A DNA stretch of 64,000 nt, taken from assembly GCF_010729485.1 (NCBI RefSeq), contig NZ_AP022609.1, positions 3,162,001 to 3,226,000 of the forward strand. Direction: 5' to 3'. Below are positions 1 to 8,545 of the stretch, piece after piece (the stretch's first letter is position 1; each line of letters begins with the position of its first letter). A program made the position numbers and the translations under genes. The stretch comes from Mycolicibacter hiberniae. Lineage in GTDB: Bacteria > Actinomycetota > Actinomycetes > Mycobacteriales > Mycobacteriaceae. The notes under the pieces were generated by a model that saw nothing but the letters and a program-made list of their open reading frames with translations, was not told the DNA's origin and made no database searches.

Positions 1-829
1 AGTGCGCGTGGCCCAGCTGGTGGATGTGGAAGCCGTGTCGCAGGGCCTCGGTGAAGCCCATCGCATCGGCGGCGGCGTTCACCGAGTCCTTGATGAGCAA
101 CGCGGCCATCGTCGGCAGGTCGGCGATGCGGCGGGCGAACTCCAGGGTGCGGTCGGCCAGCTCCTCGGTGGGAAACACCTTGGAGACCATGCCCAGCCGG
201 TAGGCCTCGTCGGCGTCCAGCGAGTCGCCGGTCAGCAGCAGCTCCTTGGCCTTGCGCGGCCCGAACTCCCAGGGGTGGGCGTAGTACTCCACCCCGGGCA
301 TCCCCAGCCGCACGCCGACCACGTCGGAGAACCGGGCGTTGTCGGCCGCGACGATCAGGTCGCAGGCCCAGATCAGCATCAGCCCAGCGGAGATGGTGTT
401 GCCCTGTACCGACGCGATGGTGATCTTGCGCAGGTCGCGCCAGCGGCAGGTGTTGGCGAAGTAGTAATGCCACTCTTGCAGGTAGGTCTTCTCGACACTC
501 GCCTCCCGGGTGCCGCCGTTGCCGGTGAAACTCCGGTGCTGGTTCGGCCCGGGCAGGCGTTCGGTCACCGCCGCCTCCGAGCCCAGGTCGTGACCGGCCG
601 AGAAGTTCTTGCCGCGCGCCCCCAGGATCACCACCCGCACGTTGTCATCGGTTTCGGCCCGGCAGAACGCTTCGTCGAGCTCCACCAGCAGGGTCCGGTT
701 CTGTGCGTTGTGGGTCTCCGGGCGATTCAGCCAGATTCGGGCGATGCGCCCGTCGTCGACGGTCTCATATTCGACATGGCCGCCCGAAGCGTCGCCGGCC
801 TGGTTCGATGCGGTCTGCGATGTGACCAT
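1..829 (-). CDS. Enoyl-CoA hydratase/isomerase family protein, C-terminus cut by window edge
   Basis: Crotonase-fold enzyme, expected to hydrate or isomerise enoyl-CoA thioesters in the cytoplasm. Reading the minus strand from the ATG at 829 gives about 276 residues with the family landmarks: ARIWLNRPETHNAQN near the start, GKNFSAGHDL (oxyanion-hole strand) and SVQGNTISAGLMLIWACDL (second oxyanion-hole segment), then GVRLGMPGVEYY. The frame is open to base 1, so the C-terminus lies outside the window. A GGAGG sits very close to this ATG. It is transcribed away from the otsA unit. The substrate cannot be told from sequence; fatty-acid or steroid side-chain beta-oxidation are both possible. Confidence 0.85.
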   Translation of the reverse strand, partial: MVTSQTASNQAGDASGGHVEYETVDDGRIARIWLNRPETHNAQNRTLLVELDEAFCRAETDDNVRVVILGARGKNFSAGHDLGSEAAVTERLPGPNQHRSFTGNGGTREASVEKTYLQEWHYYFANTCRWRDLRKITIASVQGNTISAGLMLIWACDLIVAADNARFSDVVGVRLGMPGVEYYAHPWEFGPRKAKELLLTGDSLDADEAYRLGMVSKVFPTEELADRTLEFARRIADLPTMAALLIKDSVNAAADAMGFTEALRHGFHIHQLGHAH

Positions 830-928
830 TGCCTCCACCCTCGTCGTCGTCGCATCACAGGCTACGGCGGCGGGCACCAGCTGCCCGAGCCAGGTGTGAC
901 ACAGCGCGCACTTCGCTAGAGTCAAGTC

Positions 929-1102
929 ATGCCTGCTAAATCCGAACCCGCCGACATCGAGGACGTGGAACCGCTGGCCGACAGCACCGCGAGCCAGGCC
1001 CGGCGCGTGGTTGCCGCCTACGCGGAGGACGCCGACGAATGCCGGGTGTTTCTCGCCATGCTGGGGATCGGGCCTGCGGCACCCGAGAAAAACGGGGCGT
1101 AA
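929..1102 (+). CDS. Small conserved mycobacterial protein preceding otsA (Rv3489-like)
   Basis: A 57-residue acidic ORF ([20 protein letters not shown]...). Its TAA shares one base with the ATG of otsA (TAATG), so the two are translationally coupled. M. tuberculosis has a protein of similar size, Rv3489, in the same place. No known domain is visible; the middle is predicted to be helical ([17 protein letters not shown]). A TAGAGT that could be a -10 element lies about 8 bases before the ATG, so the transcript may be leaderless. Function unknown; coupling suggests co-expression with trehalose-6-phosphate synthase. Confidence 0.7.
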   Translation: MPAKSEPADIEDVEPLADSTASQARRVVAAYAEDADECRVFLAMLGIGPAAPEKNGA

Positions 1103-2595
1103 TGCCCGAGTCGGGGGGCCCCGGCGCGTCTCGGCCGCACCAACCCAACGGTTCGGGCCAGGTGCCGCCGGTTGAACCGGGAGACTCCGATTTCGTCGTC
1201 GTGGCCAACCGGTTGCCCATCGACATCGAGGTGCAGCCCGACGGCACGACAGCGTGGAAGCGCAGCCCGGGCGGGCTGGTCACCGCGCTGGAGCCGCTGC
1301 TGCGTAAGCGGCGCGGTGCCTGGGTGGGCTGGCCGGGCAGTCTGGATGCCCCTGCCGAACCCATCGACGTCGAAGATCTGCGCCTGCATCCGGTTCCGCT
1401 GAGCCCCACCGATATCGCCGAATACTACGAGGGCTTCTCCAACGCCACGCTGTGGCCGCTGTATCACGACGTTATCGTCAAGCCCATCTACCACCGGGAG
1501 TGGTGGAACCGCTACGTCGACGTCAATCGCCGCTTCGCCGAGGCCGCTTCGCGGGCCGCCGCGCCGGGCGCCACGGTGTGGGTCCAGGACTACCAGCTGC
1601 AACTGGTCCCCAAGATGCTGCGGACCCTGCGCCCCGACGTGACCATCGGCTTTTTCCTGCACATCCCGTTTCCGCCGGTAGAGCTGTTCATGCAACTGCC
1701 GTGGCGCACCGAGATCGTCGAGGGGCTGCTCGGCGCCGACCTGGTCGGCTTCCACCTGGCCGGCGGGGCACAGAACTTCTTGTTCCTGGCGCGCAAGCTC
1801 GTCGGCGCGCCCACCTCACGCGGGTCGGTGGGGGTGCGCAGCCGGTTCGGCGAAGTGCGACTGCCCGACCGCACGGTGCGAGTCGGCGCCTTCCCCATCT
1901 CGATCGATTCCGGCGAACTCGACCGCAAAGCCCGGGAGCGCGGAATCCGGCGTCGCGCCAAGGAGATTCGCGCCGAGCTCGGCCATCCCCGCAAGGTCCT
2001 GCTCGGCGTCGACCGGCTGGACTACACCAAGGGCATCGACGTGCGGCTCAGGGCGTTCAACGAACTGCTGGCCGAAGGACGCGCCAAACGCGACGACACC
2101 GTGCTGGTGCAATTGGCGACGCCGAGCCGGGAGCGGGTGGAGAGTTACCAGATCCTGCGCGACGACATCGAACGCCAGGTGGGCCACATCAACGGCGAGT
2201 ACAGCGAGGTCGGCCACCCGGTGGTGCACTATCTGCATCGCCCGGTCCCCCGCGACGAACTGATCGCGTTCTTTGTGGCCAGCGACGTCATGCTGGTCAC
2301 TCCCCTGCGCGACGGGATGAATCTGGTCGCCAAGGAGTACGTGGCATGCCGCAGCGACCTGGGCGGCGCCCTGGTGCTGAGCGAGTTCACCGGTGCCGCG
2401 GCGGAGCTGGGCCAGGCCTACCTGGTCAACCCGCACGACATCGAGTGCGTCAAAGACGTCATCGAGGCAGCGATCAACCAGACCGAGGATGAGGGCCGCC
2501 GGCGGATGCGGGCGCTGCGCCGCCAGGTCCTGGCGCACGACGTGGACCGCTGGGCCCGGTCGTTCCTCGACGCGCTCACCGACGCGGTGACCTGA
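1102..2595 (+). CDS. otsA: Trehalose-6-phosphate synthase OtsA
   Basis: GT-B glycosyltransferase (GT20) that joins a nucleotide-activated glucose to glucose-6-phosphate to make trehalose-6-phosphate in the cytoplasm. Visible landmarks are VVVANRLPI near residue 32, [42 protein letters not shown], and [13 protein letters not shown] near the donor site. The 497-residue length matches the roughly 500 of M. tuberculosis OtsA (Rv3490). I use the ATG at 1102, coupled to the upstream small ORF, rather than the in-frame ATG at 1039 that would overlap it. A GC hairpin follows the stop. Confidence 0.96.
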   Translation: MPESGGPGASRPHQPNGSGQVPPVEPGDSDFVVVANRLPIDIEVQPDGTTAWKRSPGGLVTALEPLLRKRRGAWVGWPGSLDAPAEPIDVEDLRLHPVPLSPTDIAEYYEGFSNATLWPLYHDVIVKPIYHREWWNRYVDVNRRFAEAASRAAAPGATVWVQDYQLQLVPKMLRTLRPDVTIGFFLHIPFPPVELFMQLPWRTEIVEGLLGADLVGFHLAGGAQNFLFLARKLVGAPTSRGSVGVRSRFGEVRLPDRTVRVGAFPISIDSGELDRKARERGIRRRAKEIRAELGHPRKVLLGVDRLDYTKGIDVRLRAFNELLAEGRAKRDDTVLVQLATPSRERVESYQILRDDIERQVGHINGEYSEVGHPVVHYLHRPVPRDELIAFFVASDVMLVTPLRDGMNLVAKEYVACRSDLGGALVLSEFTGAAAELGQAYLVNPHDIECVKDVIEAAINQTEDEGRRRMRALRRQVLAHDVDRWARSFLDALTDAVT

Positions 2596-2605
2596 CGGGG
2601 GATCC

Positions 2606-2627
2606 CCGCCGCGGCCGAGCGCGGCGG
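2606..2627. terminator. GC-rich hairpin between convergent genes
   Basis: A perfect 8-bp stem (CCGCCGCG / CGCGGCGG) with a 6-base loop lies between otsA (plus) and the secreted-protein gene (minus), which converge here. Its position suggests a bidirectional transcription end. There is no U-tract, which is common in mycobacteria, so activity is inferred. Confidence 0.45.
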
Positions 2628-2636
2628 ATGCCGGGC

Positions 2637-3176
2637 TCAGCTACACAGGTGGATCGGGTTGTCCTGGCAGGTCAGCGGGTAGTGAATCACCGGATTGGGC
2701 AGCGGCGAAACGAATGTCAGCGTGAAGGGGTGTTTCTCCAACCCGGGCTGCAGCCCGCAGACCGCGCTGTGGGAATGGGTATAGGTGCCCCGCAGCGACG
2801 TGTCGAACTGGTACATCTCTTCGCTGGCGGCCGTGGTGCCGTCGGAGCATCTGGTGCCGGCCAGGATGGGCGTCTTGTAGGTCCACTGTCCGTTGGACAG
2901 CCGGTAGGCTCCGGCCTGCCCCGGCGGACCGTTGCTCTCGACCTGCAGTTTGCAGCCGATCGCCAGGTGCAGCGGCACCCTTCCGTCGCCCACGGTGGGG
3001 ACGCACAGTGGGTAGATCCGCCAGGTGGCGGTGGTGTTGCCCTGCGTGTAGGTGAAGACGCCCTCGAGCGTGCCCTCCGGCGCCGCATCGTCGTCGGCGG
3101 CGGCCGGGGCTGCCAGCCCGGTGGCCGCCGTCATCGCCACGGCCACAGCCACCAGGCCTCGAATGAGTTTCCCCAT
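2637..3176 (-). CDS. Secreted conserved mycobacterial protein (Rv3491-like)
   Basis: A 179-residue protein with a clear Sec signal peptide (MGKLIRGLVAVAVAMTAATG, cleavage near AAPAAA-DD). The mature part has several cysteines (PLCVPT, IGCKL, TRCSDG, AVCGLQ, LTCQDN, LCS) that probably form disulfides outside the membrane. The start at 3176 has GGAAAGG about 9 bases upstream; longer starts at 3185 and 3224 would spoil that spacing or run into the mam4B stop. It sits at the 3' end of the mce4 operon, as Rv3491 does in M. tuberculosis. No known domain; function unknown. Confidence 0.72.
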   Translation of the reverse strand: MGKLIRGLVAVAVAMTAATGLAAPAAADDDAAPEGTLEGVFTYTQGNTTATWRIYPLCVPTVGDGRVPLHLAIGCKLQVESNGPPGQAGAYRLSNGQWTYKTPILAGTRCSDGTTAASEEMYQFDTSLRGTYTHSHSAVCGLQPGLEKHPFTLTFVSPLPNPVIHYPLTCQDNPIHLCS

Positions 3177-3193
3177 GGCACCCATCCTTTCCG

Positions 3194-3682
3194 CTAGATC
3201 GGCACGATATTGCTGATGAGCCACTTGCGGTCGATCTTGCGGAAGTCGACGCGCAACCGGCTGCCCTCGTAGTACTTCTCCTTGGACTTGCCCGTCACCA
3301 CGCGGTTCACGAATACCAGCACCGAACCGGTGGTCCGCTTGGCGTCCAGTGCGCCGACGCCTACCACGTCGACCTGGTTCACCAGCTGCTTCTCCCGGGC
3401 CTGCGGAATGATCTCGTTGACGGCCCGGGCCTCGAACTCGCGACGGTAATCCCCGGTGAACAACGGGAACGTCTCGGTCAGGCTGCGCTCCACGGTCTTG
3501 TACTCGTAGCCGAGCACTTTGGGAATCTCGTCGGTGGTCAGCTGGGTCAGCTCGGTGCGGGTCGTCTGTTCACCGCGCGCCTCGACCCGGCTCCAATACA
3601 GCGATCCCGCGGTGGCACCGAGACCCACGAATACTCCCAGCAGCCCGACCATGGCGACGAGCCCTGCCCATCGGCGACTCAT
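3194..3682 (-). CDS. mam4B: Mce4-associated membrane protein (Rv3492c-like)
   Basis: Mce-associated (Mas/Mam) proteins have one N-terminal membrane segment and a periplasmic NTF2-like domain and support the Mce4 importer. This 162-residue product has the segment WAGLVAMVGLLGVFVGLGAT followed by a soluble domain ending in FRKIDRKWLISNIVPI. Its ATG at 3682 overlaps the TGA of the preceding gene (ATGA), which is why I prefer it to the longer start at 3700. It is the last gene of the mce4 transcription unit. The symbol follows M. tuberculosis usage as I remember it. Confidence 0.85.
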   Translation of the reverse strand: MSRRWAGLVAMVGLLGVFVGLGATAGSLYWSRVEARGEQTTRTELTQLTTDEIPKVLGYEYKTVERSLTETFPLFTGDYRREFEARAVNEIIPQAREKQLVNQVDVVGVGALDAKRTTGSVLVFVNRVVTGKSKEKYYEGSRLRVDFRKIDRKWLISNIVPI

Positions 3683-4344
3683 CGGCTGCCGTCCGGCCAC
3701 TTCAGGTCGTAGGCGGTCATGTTGCCGGCGGCGTCTTCGTGGACGATGATCCGCAGCGCGTAGGGCTGCGACGGCTTGTTGACGCCGTCAGCGTCGGTCG
3801 CGGTCGCGCGCATCGCCACCAATACCGACGCATTGCCGGCGACATCGTCCACGGTCTCCAGGGCCGCGGCGTTGACCACGGCCTCGGAACTGTGCTTGGT
3901 CTCGCGCAGCAGCGCCTTGAGGTTCTCGGTATTGCTGGCCATCGTGTCGCGCAGCGGGCCGCTGGTGCCCGCGACGAAGCGCTCCACCTGCTCGTTCACG
4001 GTGTCAGGTGTGTAGGTGTACATGTTCAGGACGGTCTGGACTGCGGTGTCGACGAATCGCTGGTCGCGGCTGTCGGAAGCGACGGCGTGCCGATGCTGCA
4101 GCAGCAGCACCGCCACCACCCCGCCCAGCACGGTACTGGCGCCCAGCACGACGGCAGCGGCCAGTACGGCAACCTGCCGGGCGTTGGCTCGCCGCCGCGG
4201 CGGCGGTCCCACCGGGCGGGCCGCTCGCACGGCGGCCCGGCTCGGCGTCGGTACCCCGACGGCCGTCGCCTCGGCGGTATCGCCGGCCGGACCGGCCGCA
4301 CGCGAGGCCCGGCGTCGCGGCCTGGTGGGCTCGGGACCGGTCAC
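3679..4344 (-). CDS. mam4A: Mce4-associated membrane protein (Rv3493c-like)
   Basis: A 221-residue single-pass protein. A basic, Ala/Pro-rich cytoplasmic N-terminus (PTRPRRRASRAAG) leads to the membrane segment VAVLAAAVVLGASTVLGGVV at roughly residues 60-80, and then a soluble domain likely to lie outside the membrane. The GTG at 4344 overlaps the mce4F stop as GTGA; the longer ATG at 4395 would overlap mce4F by 55 bases. It is expected to help assemble or stabilise the Mce4 sterol importer, as shown for homologous Mam proteins. Confidence 0.85.
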   Translation of the reverse strand: MTGPEPTRPRRRASRAAGPAGDTAEATAVGVPTPSRAAVRAARPVGPPPRRRANARQVAVLAAAVVLGASTVLGGVVAVLLLQHRHAVASDSRDQRFVDTAVQTVLNMYTYTPDTVNEQVERFVAGTSGPLRDTMASNTENLKALLRETKHSSEAVVNAAALETVDDVAGNASVLVAMRATATDADGVNKPSQPYALRIIVHEDAAGNMTAYDLKWPDGSR

Positions 4345-6029
4345 GTCTGCCTCGGCTCGAGCATCAGGTCGGCCCAGTTCTCGGCGGGCAGCCATTTGTC
4401 GGCCCCTGAGACGAACACGCCGGTCTCACCGGCCGGGTCGACAAACTTGCCGCTGCGCTGGTCGTAGCTGCTGTAGGCCACGCCGTTGGCCTGGGCCTCG
4501 GCCGGCGCCGGCGCAGGCGCGGGATCGCGTCCGTAGGCCGGCAGGCCGCCGTTGCCCCCGGGGCTGGTCGGCATGTTCTGGTCCGGCGGCGCGTAGTACG
4601 GCCACGGCGCCGGGGCCGGCCCCAGCGCGTTCGGCGGGTAGGGCAGCGGGAAGGGCGGGTTGGGCGCCGGCCCGGGGCCCGCGGGCACACCGGGCGGCAG
4701 GGCCACCACCGGCGGGCCGGGATCGTAGTCGGCCTCCGGCGGGATGTACGGGAACTTGTTCATCGGGTTGGTCATCCGGGGGTCGGTGACCGGCGTGCCG
4801 TAGGGAACCGGCGGACCACGCCACGCATTGCTGCCGATCGGGACAAAGCCCCTGGGGTCACGGCACAGTTGAATGGTCGGCGCCCGTTTGCCCGGGTATT
4901 CCATACAGGGATAGTTGCGCGCACCGCGGACCGCGACCGAATCGTTCTGGGCCGCTTTGCAGTACAGATCCTTAGGCAGATCACGCACCGTCTCGTCGGC
5001 CGGCGAGCGCATGTCGGTGAACGGCAGGAACCCGACGGTGCACGGCGGCGGGTCGTGCATGTCGATCTTGAAGTCCAGCTTGACGCCTTCTTCCATGGGC
5101 ACGCCACCGGCGACGGTCATCAGCGCGGCCATCAGCGCGGGGAACACCACCAGCGCCTGTTCGATCGACTTGCGGTAGATGACACCGATCCGCCCGAAAT
5201 TGGCCATGCTGGCGGCCAATGTTGGGAACGACGCCCGGATGCCGCTGAAGGTGGTGTTCGCCTCGTCGGTGACGGACGGCAGGATCTGCAGCACCTCGCG
5301 CAGTTGCGGGTCGGCGTTGCGCACCTCGGTGGTGACCGCCGCCAACGAGCGGGCCAGTCTTTTGATGTCGTCCCCGCTGCGAATCTGAGCGTCCAGGAAC
5401 GGCTCGAACTGGTCGATGAGCGCCGACGTCGCGTCGAAGTTGTCGTTGGCTTCGTCGACCAGTTGCCGCGATGACGCGATCATCCGGGCCAGTTCCTGCC
5501 CCGAACCGTTGAAGCCCTCGAACGCGCTGTGCAGCAGTTCCCGCAGCCGGCTGTTGGCGACGCTGTTGACCAGCGTCTGGGCCTCGTCGAGCAGCCCGGC
5601 GATGTCCTGGCCGATCGCGGTGCGGTCCTGGCCGATGCGGGCACCGCCGCGCAGCGACCCGGCGGCCGCGACCGCGGCGGCGTCCGCGGGCGGCACCAGG
5701 TCGATGTACTGCTCACCGATCGCGGACATGCTCTTGACGGTCGCGGTGACGTTCCCCGGGATCTTGGTGCTGCTGTTGAGCCGCATCTGGGCGTCGACCC
5801 CGTGGTCGGTGAGACGCACGTCTTCCACCCGGCCCACCGTCACGCCGCGGTAGGTGACATTGGCGCTCTTGTAGATACCGCCGCCACCGATGAAGTCGGC
5901 GGTCACCTTGTAGGTGCCGATGCCCAGCCGGCTCGGCGCATGCAGGTACAGGATCGAGATGGCGCCGACGGCCAGCACCGTGACCACGGCGAAGATCCCG
6001 AGTTGGATTCGGACGAGTCGGCTCAGCAT
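4341..6029 (-). CDS. mce4F: Mce4F, sterol importer subunit
   Basis: 562 residues, close to the 564 of M. tuberculosis Mce4F (Rv3494c). An N-terminal membrane anchor (IQLGIFAVVTVLAVGAISIL) precedes the MlaD-like MCE domain (VTADFIGGGGIYKSANVTYR, GRVEDVRL) and a long helical region (SVANSRLRELLHSAF, FEPFLDAQI) thought to form the transport tube across the cell envelope. The C-terminal third is Pro/Gly-rich (PPGVPAGPGPAPNPPFPLP). It starts 6 bases after the mce4E stop and its TGA overlaps the GTG of mam4A. Confidence 0.95.
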   Translation of the reverse strand: MLSRLVRIQLGIFAVVTVLAVGAISILYLHAPSRLGIGTYKVTADFIGGGGIYKSANVTYRGVTVGRVEDVRLTDHGVDAQMRLNSSTKIPGNVTATVKSMSAIGEQYIDLVPPADAAAVAAAGSLRGGARIGQDRTAIGQDIAGLLDEAQTLVNSVANSRLRELLHSAFEGFNGSGQELARMIASSRQLVDEANDNFDATSALIDQFEPFLDAQIRSGDDIKRLARSLAAVTTEVRNADPQLREVLQILPSVTDEANTTFSGIRASFPTLAASMANFGRIGVIYRKSIEQALVVFPALMAALMTVAGGVPMEEGVKLDFKIDMHDPPPCTVGFLPFTDMRSPADETVRDLPKDLYCKAAQNDSVAVRGARNYPCMEYPGKRAPTIQLCRDPRGFVPIGSNAWRGPPVPYGTPVTDPRMTNPMNKFPYIPPEADYDPGPPVVALPPGVPAGPGPAPNPPFPLPYPPNALGPAPAPWPYYAPPDQNMPTSPGGNGGLPAYGRDPAPAPAPAEAQANGVAYSSYDQRSGKFVDPAGETGVFVSGADKWLPAENWADLMLEPRQT

Positions 6030-6035
6030 GGCAGG

Positions 6036-7223
6036 TCATTCCTCATAACGGACAGCCGTTCCGGGCGGGATCTTGAACGGGTCCGCCGCCTGGCCCGACA
6101 GGTTGGCCATCTCGCCGATCAAAAAGTCGGGCGGGTTCAGGACCTCGTGCATGTGCGGCATGTTCGGGTCGAAGGCCCCGGTGGTGAACACTGACTCGCC
6201 GAACCGCCGCAACGTCATGTCGAAGGTGGTGTACACGTTGAGGTAGTCGCCGCGCACCGCATTGCGCAGGTACATCGACGGGAACGGGAATGTCGGGATG
6301 AACGGGAACGCCGACACCAGTTCGTTGGCGTTGTCGGCGAAGGCTTTGACGACCGGGTACAGGTCCTTGACGTCGGCGGCGAAGTCCTCTTTGGTCTCGG
6401 TCATGATCCGCGAACCGACGATCGCCAGCCGCTGCAGCGCCCCGAACGCATCGACGATGTTGGAGCGGTTGTCGTTGAGTACCTGCAGTGCGGCGGGCAT
6501 GGTCTCCAGCGCCCGAGCCAGGCTGGGAGCACTGCCGGCCAGGGTCGCCCCGACCCGGTTCAGGCCGTCGGCGGCCGCGATGATGTCGCGGGCCTGCAGG
6601 TCCAGTGACGCGGTGAGCTCGGCCAGGCGCGGCAACAGACCGGTGAAGGTGGCGACCCGGCCGGCGACCGCCGCGTAGGCCTCCTCGGTGATGTCCTGCA
6701 GCGCTCCGAGATTGCCCTGGTTGACCACCACTCCCAGCGACGACAGCACTTCTTCGGTGCTGGGGTAGCGCCCGGTCCGGCTCAGCGGGATCTGATCGCC
6801 GTGAGCGAGCCGGCCCACCGCCGCCTCATCGTGCGGTTCGGACAGGTCGATGTGTTGGGAGCCCAGCAAGGAGGTCTGCGCGACTTTGGCGATGGCGTTG
6901 GCCGGCAGCACGACGTCGCCGTCCAGCGACAGTTTGACCGCTGCATAGAAGCTGCCGTCGGGCTGCTGGACGGCCTCAAGCCCGGAGACACTGCCGACGG
7001 TGACGTCGTCGACCATCACCGGTGAGTTCTGCGGCAGGGTCGTCACATCCGGCAGTTGCACCGTGATGCTGTAGGACCCGCGGCCATGGCCCGCGGTGCC
7101 TGGCATGTTCAGCGAGTTCAGACCGCCGAACTGGCATCCGGACAGCACCAGCACGCCGGCGCCCAGGACCGCTGAGCGCCGCCCGGCCCGCCGGGCGGCG
7201 CCGGCCAGAGACTTCACGCTCAT
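6036..7223 (-). CDS. mce4E: Mce4E lipoprotein (LprN)
   Basis: The lipoprotein subunit of the Mce4 complex, 395 residues. The signal peptide ends in a lipobox (LVLSGC) with the lipidated cysteine at residue 30. The MCE domain follows (SITVQLPDVTTLPQNSPVMV, VGSVSGLEA) and then the helical tube region. The ATG at 7223 overlaps the mce4D stop (ATGA); the upstream ATG at 7361 lies inside mce4D and would put 46 residues before the signal peptide, so it is rejected. Confidence 0.94.
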   Translation of the reverse strand: MSVKSLAGAARRAGRRSAVLGAGVLVLSGCQFGGLNSLNMPGTAGHGRGSYSITVQLPDVTTLPQNSPVMVDDVTVGSVSGLEAVQQPDGSFYAAVKLSLDGDVVLPANAIAKVAQTSLLGSQHIDLSEPHDEAAVGRLAHGDQIPLSRTGRYPSTEEVLSSLGVVVNQGNLGALQDITEEAYAAVAGRVATFTGLLPRLAELTASLDLQARDIIAAADGLNRVGATLAGSAPSLARALETMPAALQVLNDNRSNIVDAFGALQRLAIVGSRIMTETKEDFAADVKDLYPVVKAFADNANELVSAFPFIPTFPFPSMYLRNAVRGDYLNVYTTFDMTLRRFGESVFTTGAFDPNMPHMHEVLNPPDFLIGEMANLSGQAADPFKIPPGTAVRYEE

Positions 7224-8545
7224 CCGCCCTCCCGTGGTGCACCGGCTCCAGGCTGCTGCGGGCCCGGCGCCGTGCCCAGCTGCCCCGGCGCCGGCGGCGG
7301 CAGGAACAGGGCGGCGACGTCCTCGTGGCTCGGCGGCGTGACACCCGGCTCCGGCATCCACTTCAAGTAGGGCACCGGGGTCTGCGCCTTGGCCTCAGTG
7401 GCCGGGGTGTCGTAGATGATCTGGCCCTTGTAGGCGGTGATCGAGTTGATCGGGTGGAACAGGAACGGTATGAAGTTCATCGCCCAGCGGCGCATCACCG
7501 GACCCATTCGTTCCTTGCAGATCTCGGCCCGCTTGAAGTTGTCCGGCACCGAACCGACGTCGAACACGCCGCCGCAGATGAACTGCACGGGATTGGCGAA
7601 GTCGGGCAGGGACAGCAAGCCCGACAGGGTGCCCTGGGCGGGGTTGTAGATGTTGTAGAAGTTGACCAGGCCGTGCGGCGTGATGTGCAGCACCTGCTCC
7701 AGGTCCTCGCTCTGGTCACTGAGCACCTTGGTGAACTCCGACAGCTTGTCGACCTGGGCGATCAAGGCGTCGTTGTTGTCGCGCAGGAAACCCCGCACAT
7801 CGCGCAGCGCCTGGTTCAGGGTGCCCAGTGTGACGTCCAGATCGGTCGAACTGTCGGCGAGCACCGCGGACACGGCGGCGACGTGGTCGGTGAACTGCAC
7901 GAGCTGCTCGTTGCTGCCGGACAGCGCATCGACCAGCACCTGCAGGTTCTTGACGGTGCCGAACAGGTCGGTGCGCGAGTCGCCGAGCCGGCCGGTCGTG
8001 GCCGACAGCTCCCGCAGTGCGTTGCGGAAGGAGTCCCCGTTGCCGTCGAAGGTGTCCGCGGCCTGGTTGACGAACACGCTCAGCGCGCCGTTGGCCTTGC
8101 CCGGCTCGGGTGCCAGTTGCGCGCTGAGTTGCGTCAGCTCCTTCTTAACCTCGTCCCACTCGACGGGCACCGCGGTGCGATCCTCGCCGAGCACCGCTCC
8201 ATCAGCCAGTCGCTCGCCGCCGGTATAGGCCGGCGCAAACTGAATGACCCTCGCCGACACGATGTTCGGCGCCATCAGCACCGCGTGCACGTCCGCCGGC
8301 AACGACACGTCCCGGTTCACCGACATGGTGATCTTGACGTTCTCGGCGCGCGGTTCGATCGACTCGATCCGACCGACCGGCACCCCCACCACCCGAACGT
8401 CGTCACCCGGATACAGGCCGACCGCCGAGGCGAAGTAGCCGGTGATCCGGTAGCCACGCTGCGCGGGCAGCACTAGATACACTCCGGCGGCCAGCAACAC
8501 GGCCAGCATGCCGGCGAGCACGATTCGCGAAGTCGGGCGCGTCAC
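7220..8545 (-). CDS. mce4D: Mce4D, sterol importer subunit
   Basis: 441 residues, close to M. tuberculosis Mce4D (about 451). The membrane anchor is VLAGMLAVLLAAGVYLVLP, followed by the MCE domain (YRITGYFASAVGLYPGDDVR, VVGVPVGRIESIEP) and a long helical segment. The C-terminus is Pro/Gly-rich (LPPPAPGQLGTAPG). The start is a GTG at 8545 overlapping the mce4C stop (GTGA). It acts in the cell envelope as one subunit of the hetero-oligomeric Mce4 tube. Confidence 0.94.
   Translation of the reverse strand: MTRPTSRIVLAGMLAVLLAAGVYLVLPAQRGYRITGYFASAVGLYPGDDVRVVGVPVGRIESIEPRAENVKITMSVNRDVSLPADVHAVLMAPNIVSARVIQFAPAYTGGERLADGAVLGEDRTAVPVEWDEVKKELTQLSAQLAPEPGKANGALSVFVNQAADTFDGNGDSFRNALRELSATTGRLGDSRTDLFGTVKNLQVLVDALSGSNEQLVQFTDHVAAVSAVLADSSTDLDVTLGTLNQALRDVRGFLRDNNDALIAQVDKLSEFTKVLSDQSEDLEQVLHITPHGLVNFYNIYNPAQGTLSGLLSLPDFANPVQFICGGVFDVGSVPDNFKRAEICKERMGPVMRRWAMNFIPFLFHPINSITAYKGQIIYDTPATEAKAQTPVPYLKWMPEPGVTPPSHEDVAALFLPPPAPGQLGTAPGPQQPGAGAPREGG

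Noticed and set aside
2..919. A 305-codon plus-strand frame at the window start
   Set aside because: The minus strand encodes a recognisable crotonase through the same bases; the plus frame has no family features.
7325..8476. A 383-codon plus-strand frame opposite mce4D
   Set aside because: Same kind of shadow; the minus strand carries a complete MCE protein coupled to its neighbours.
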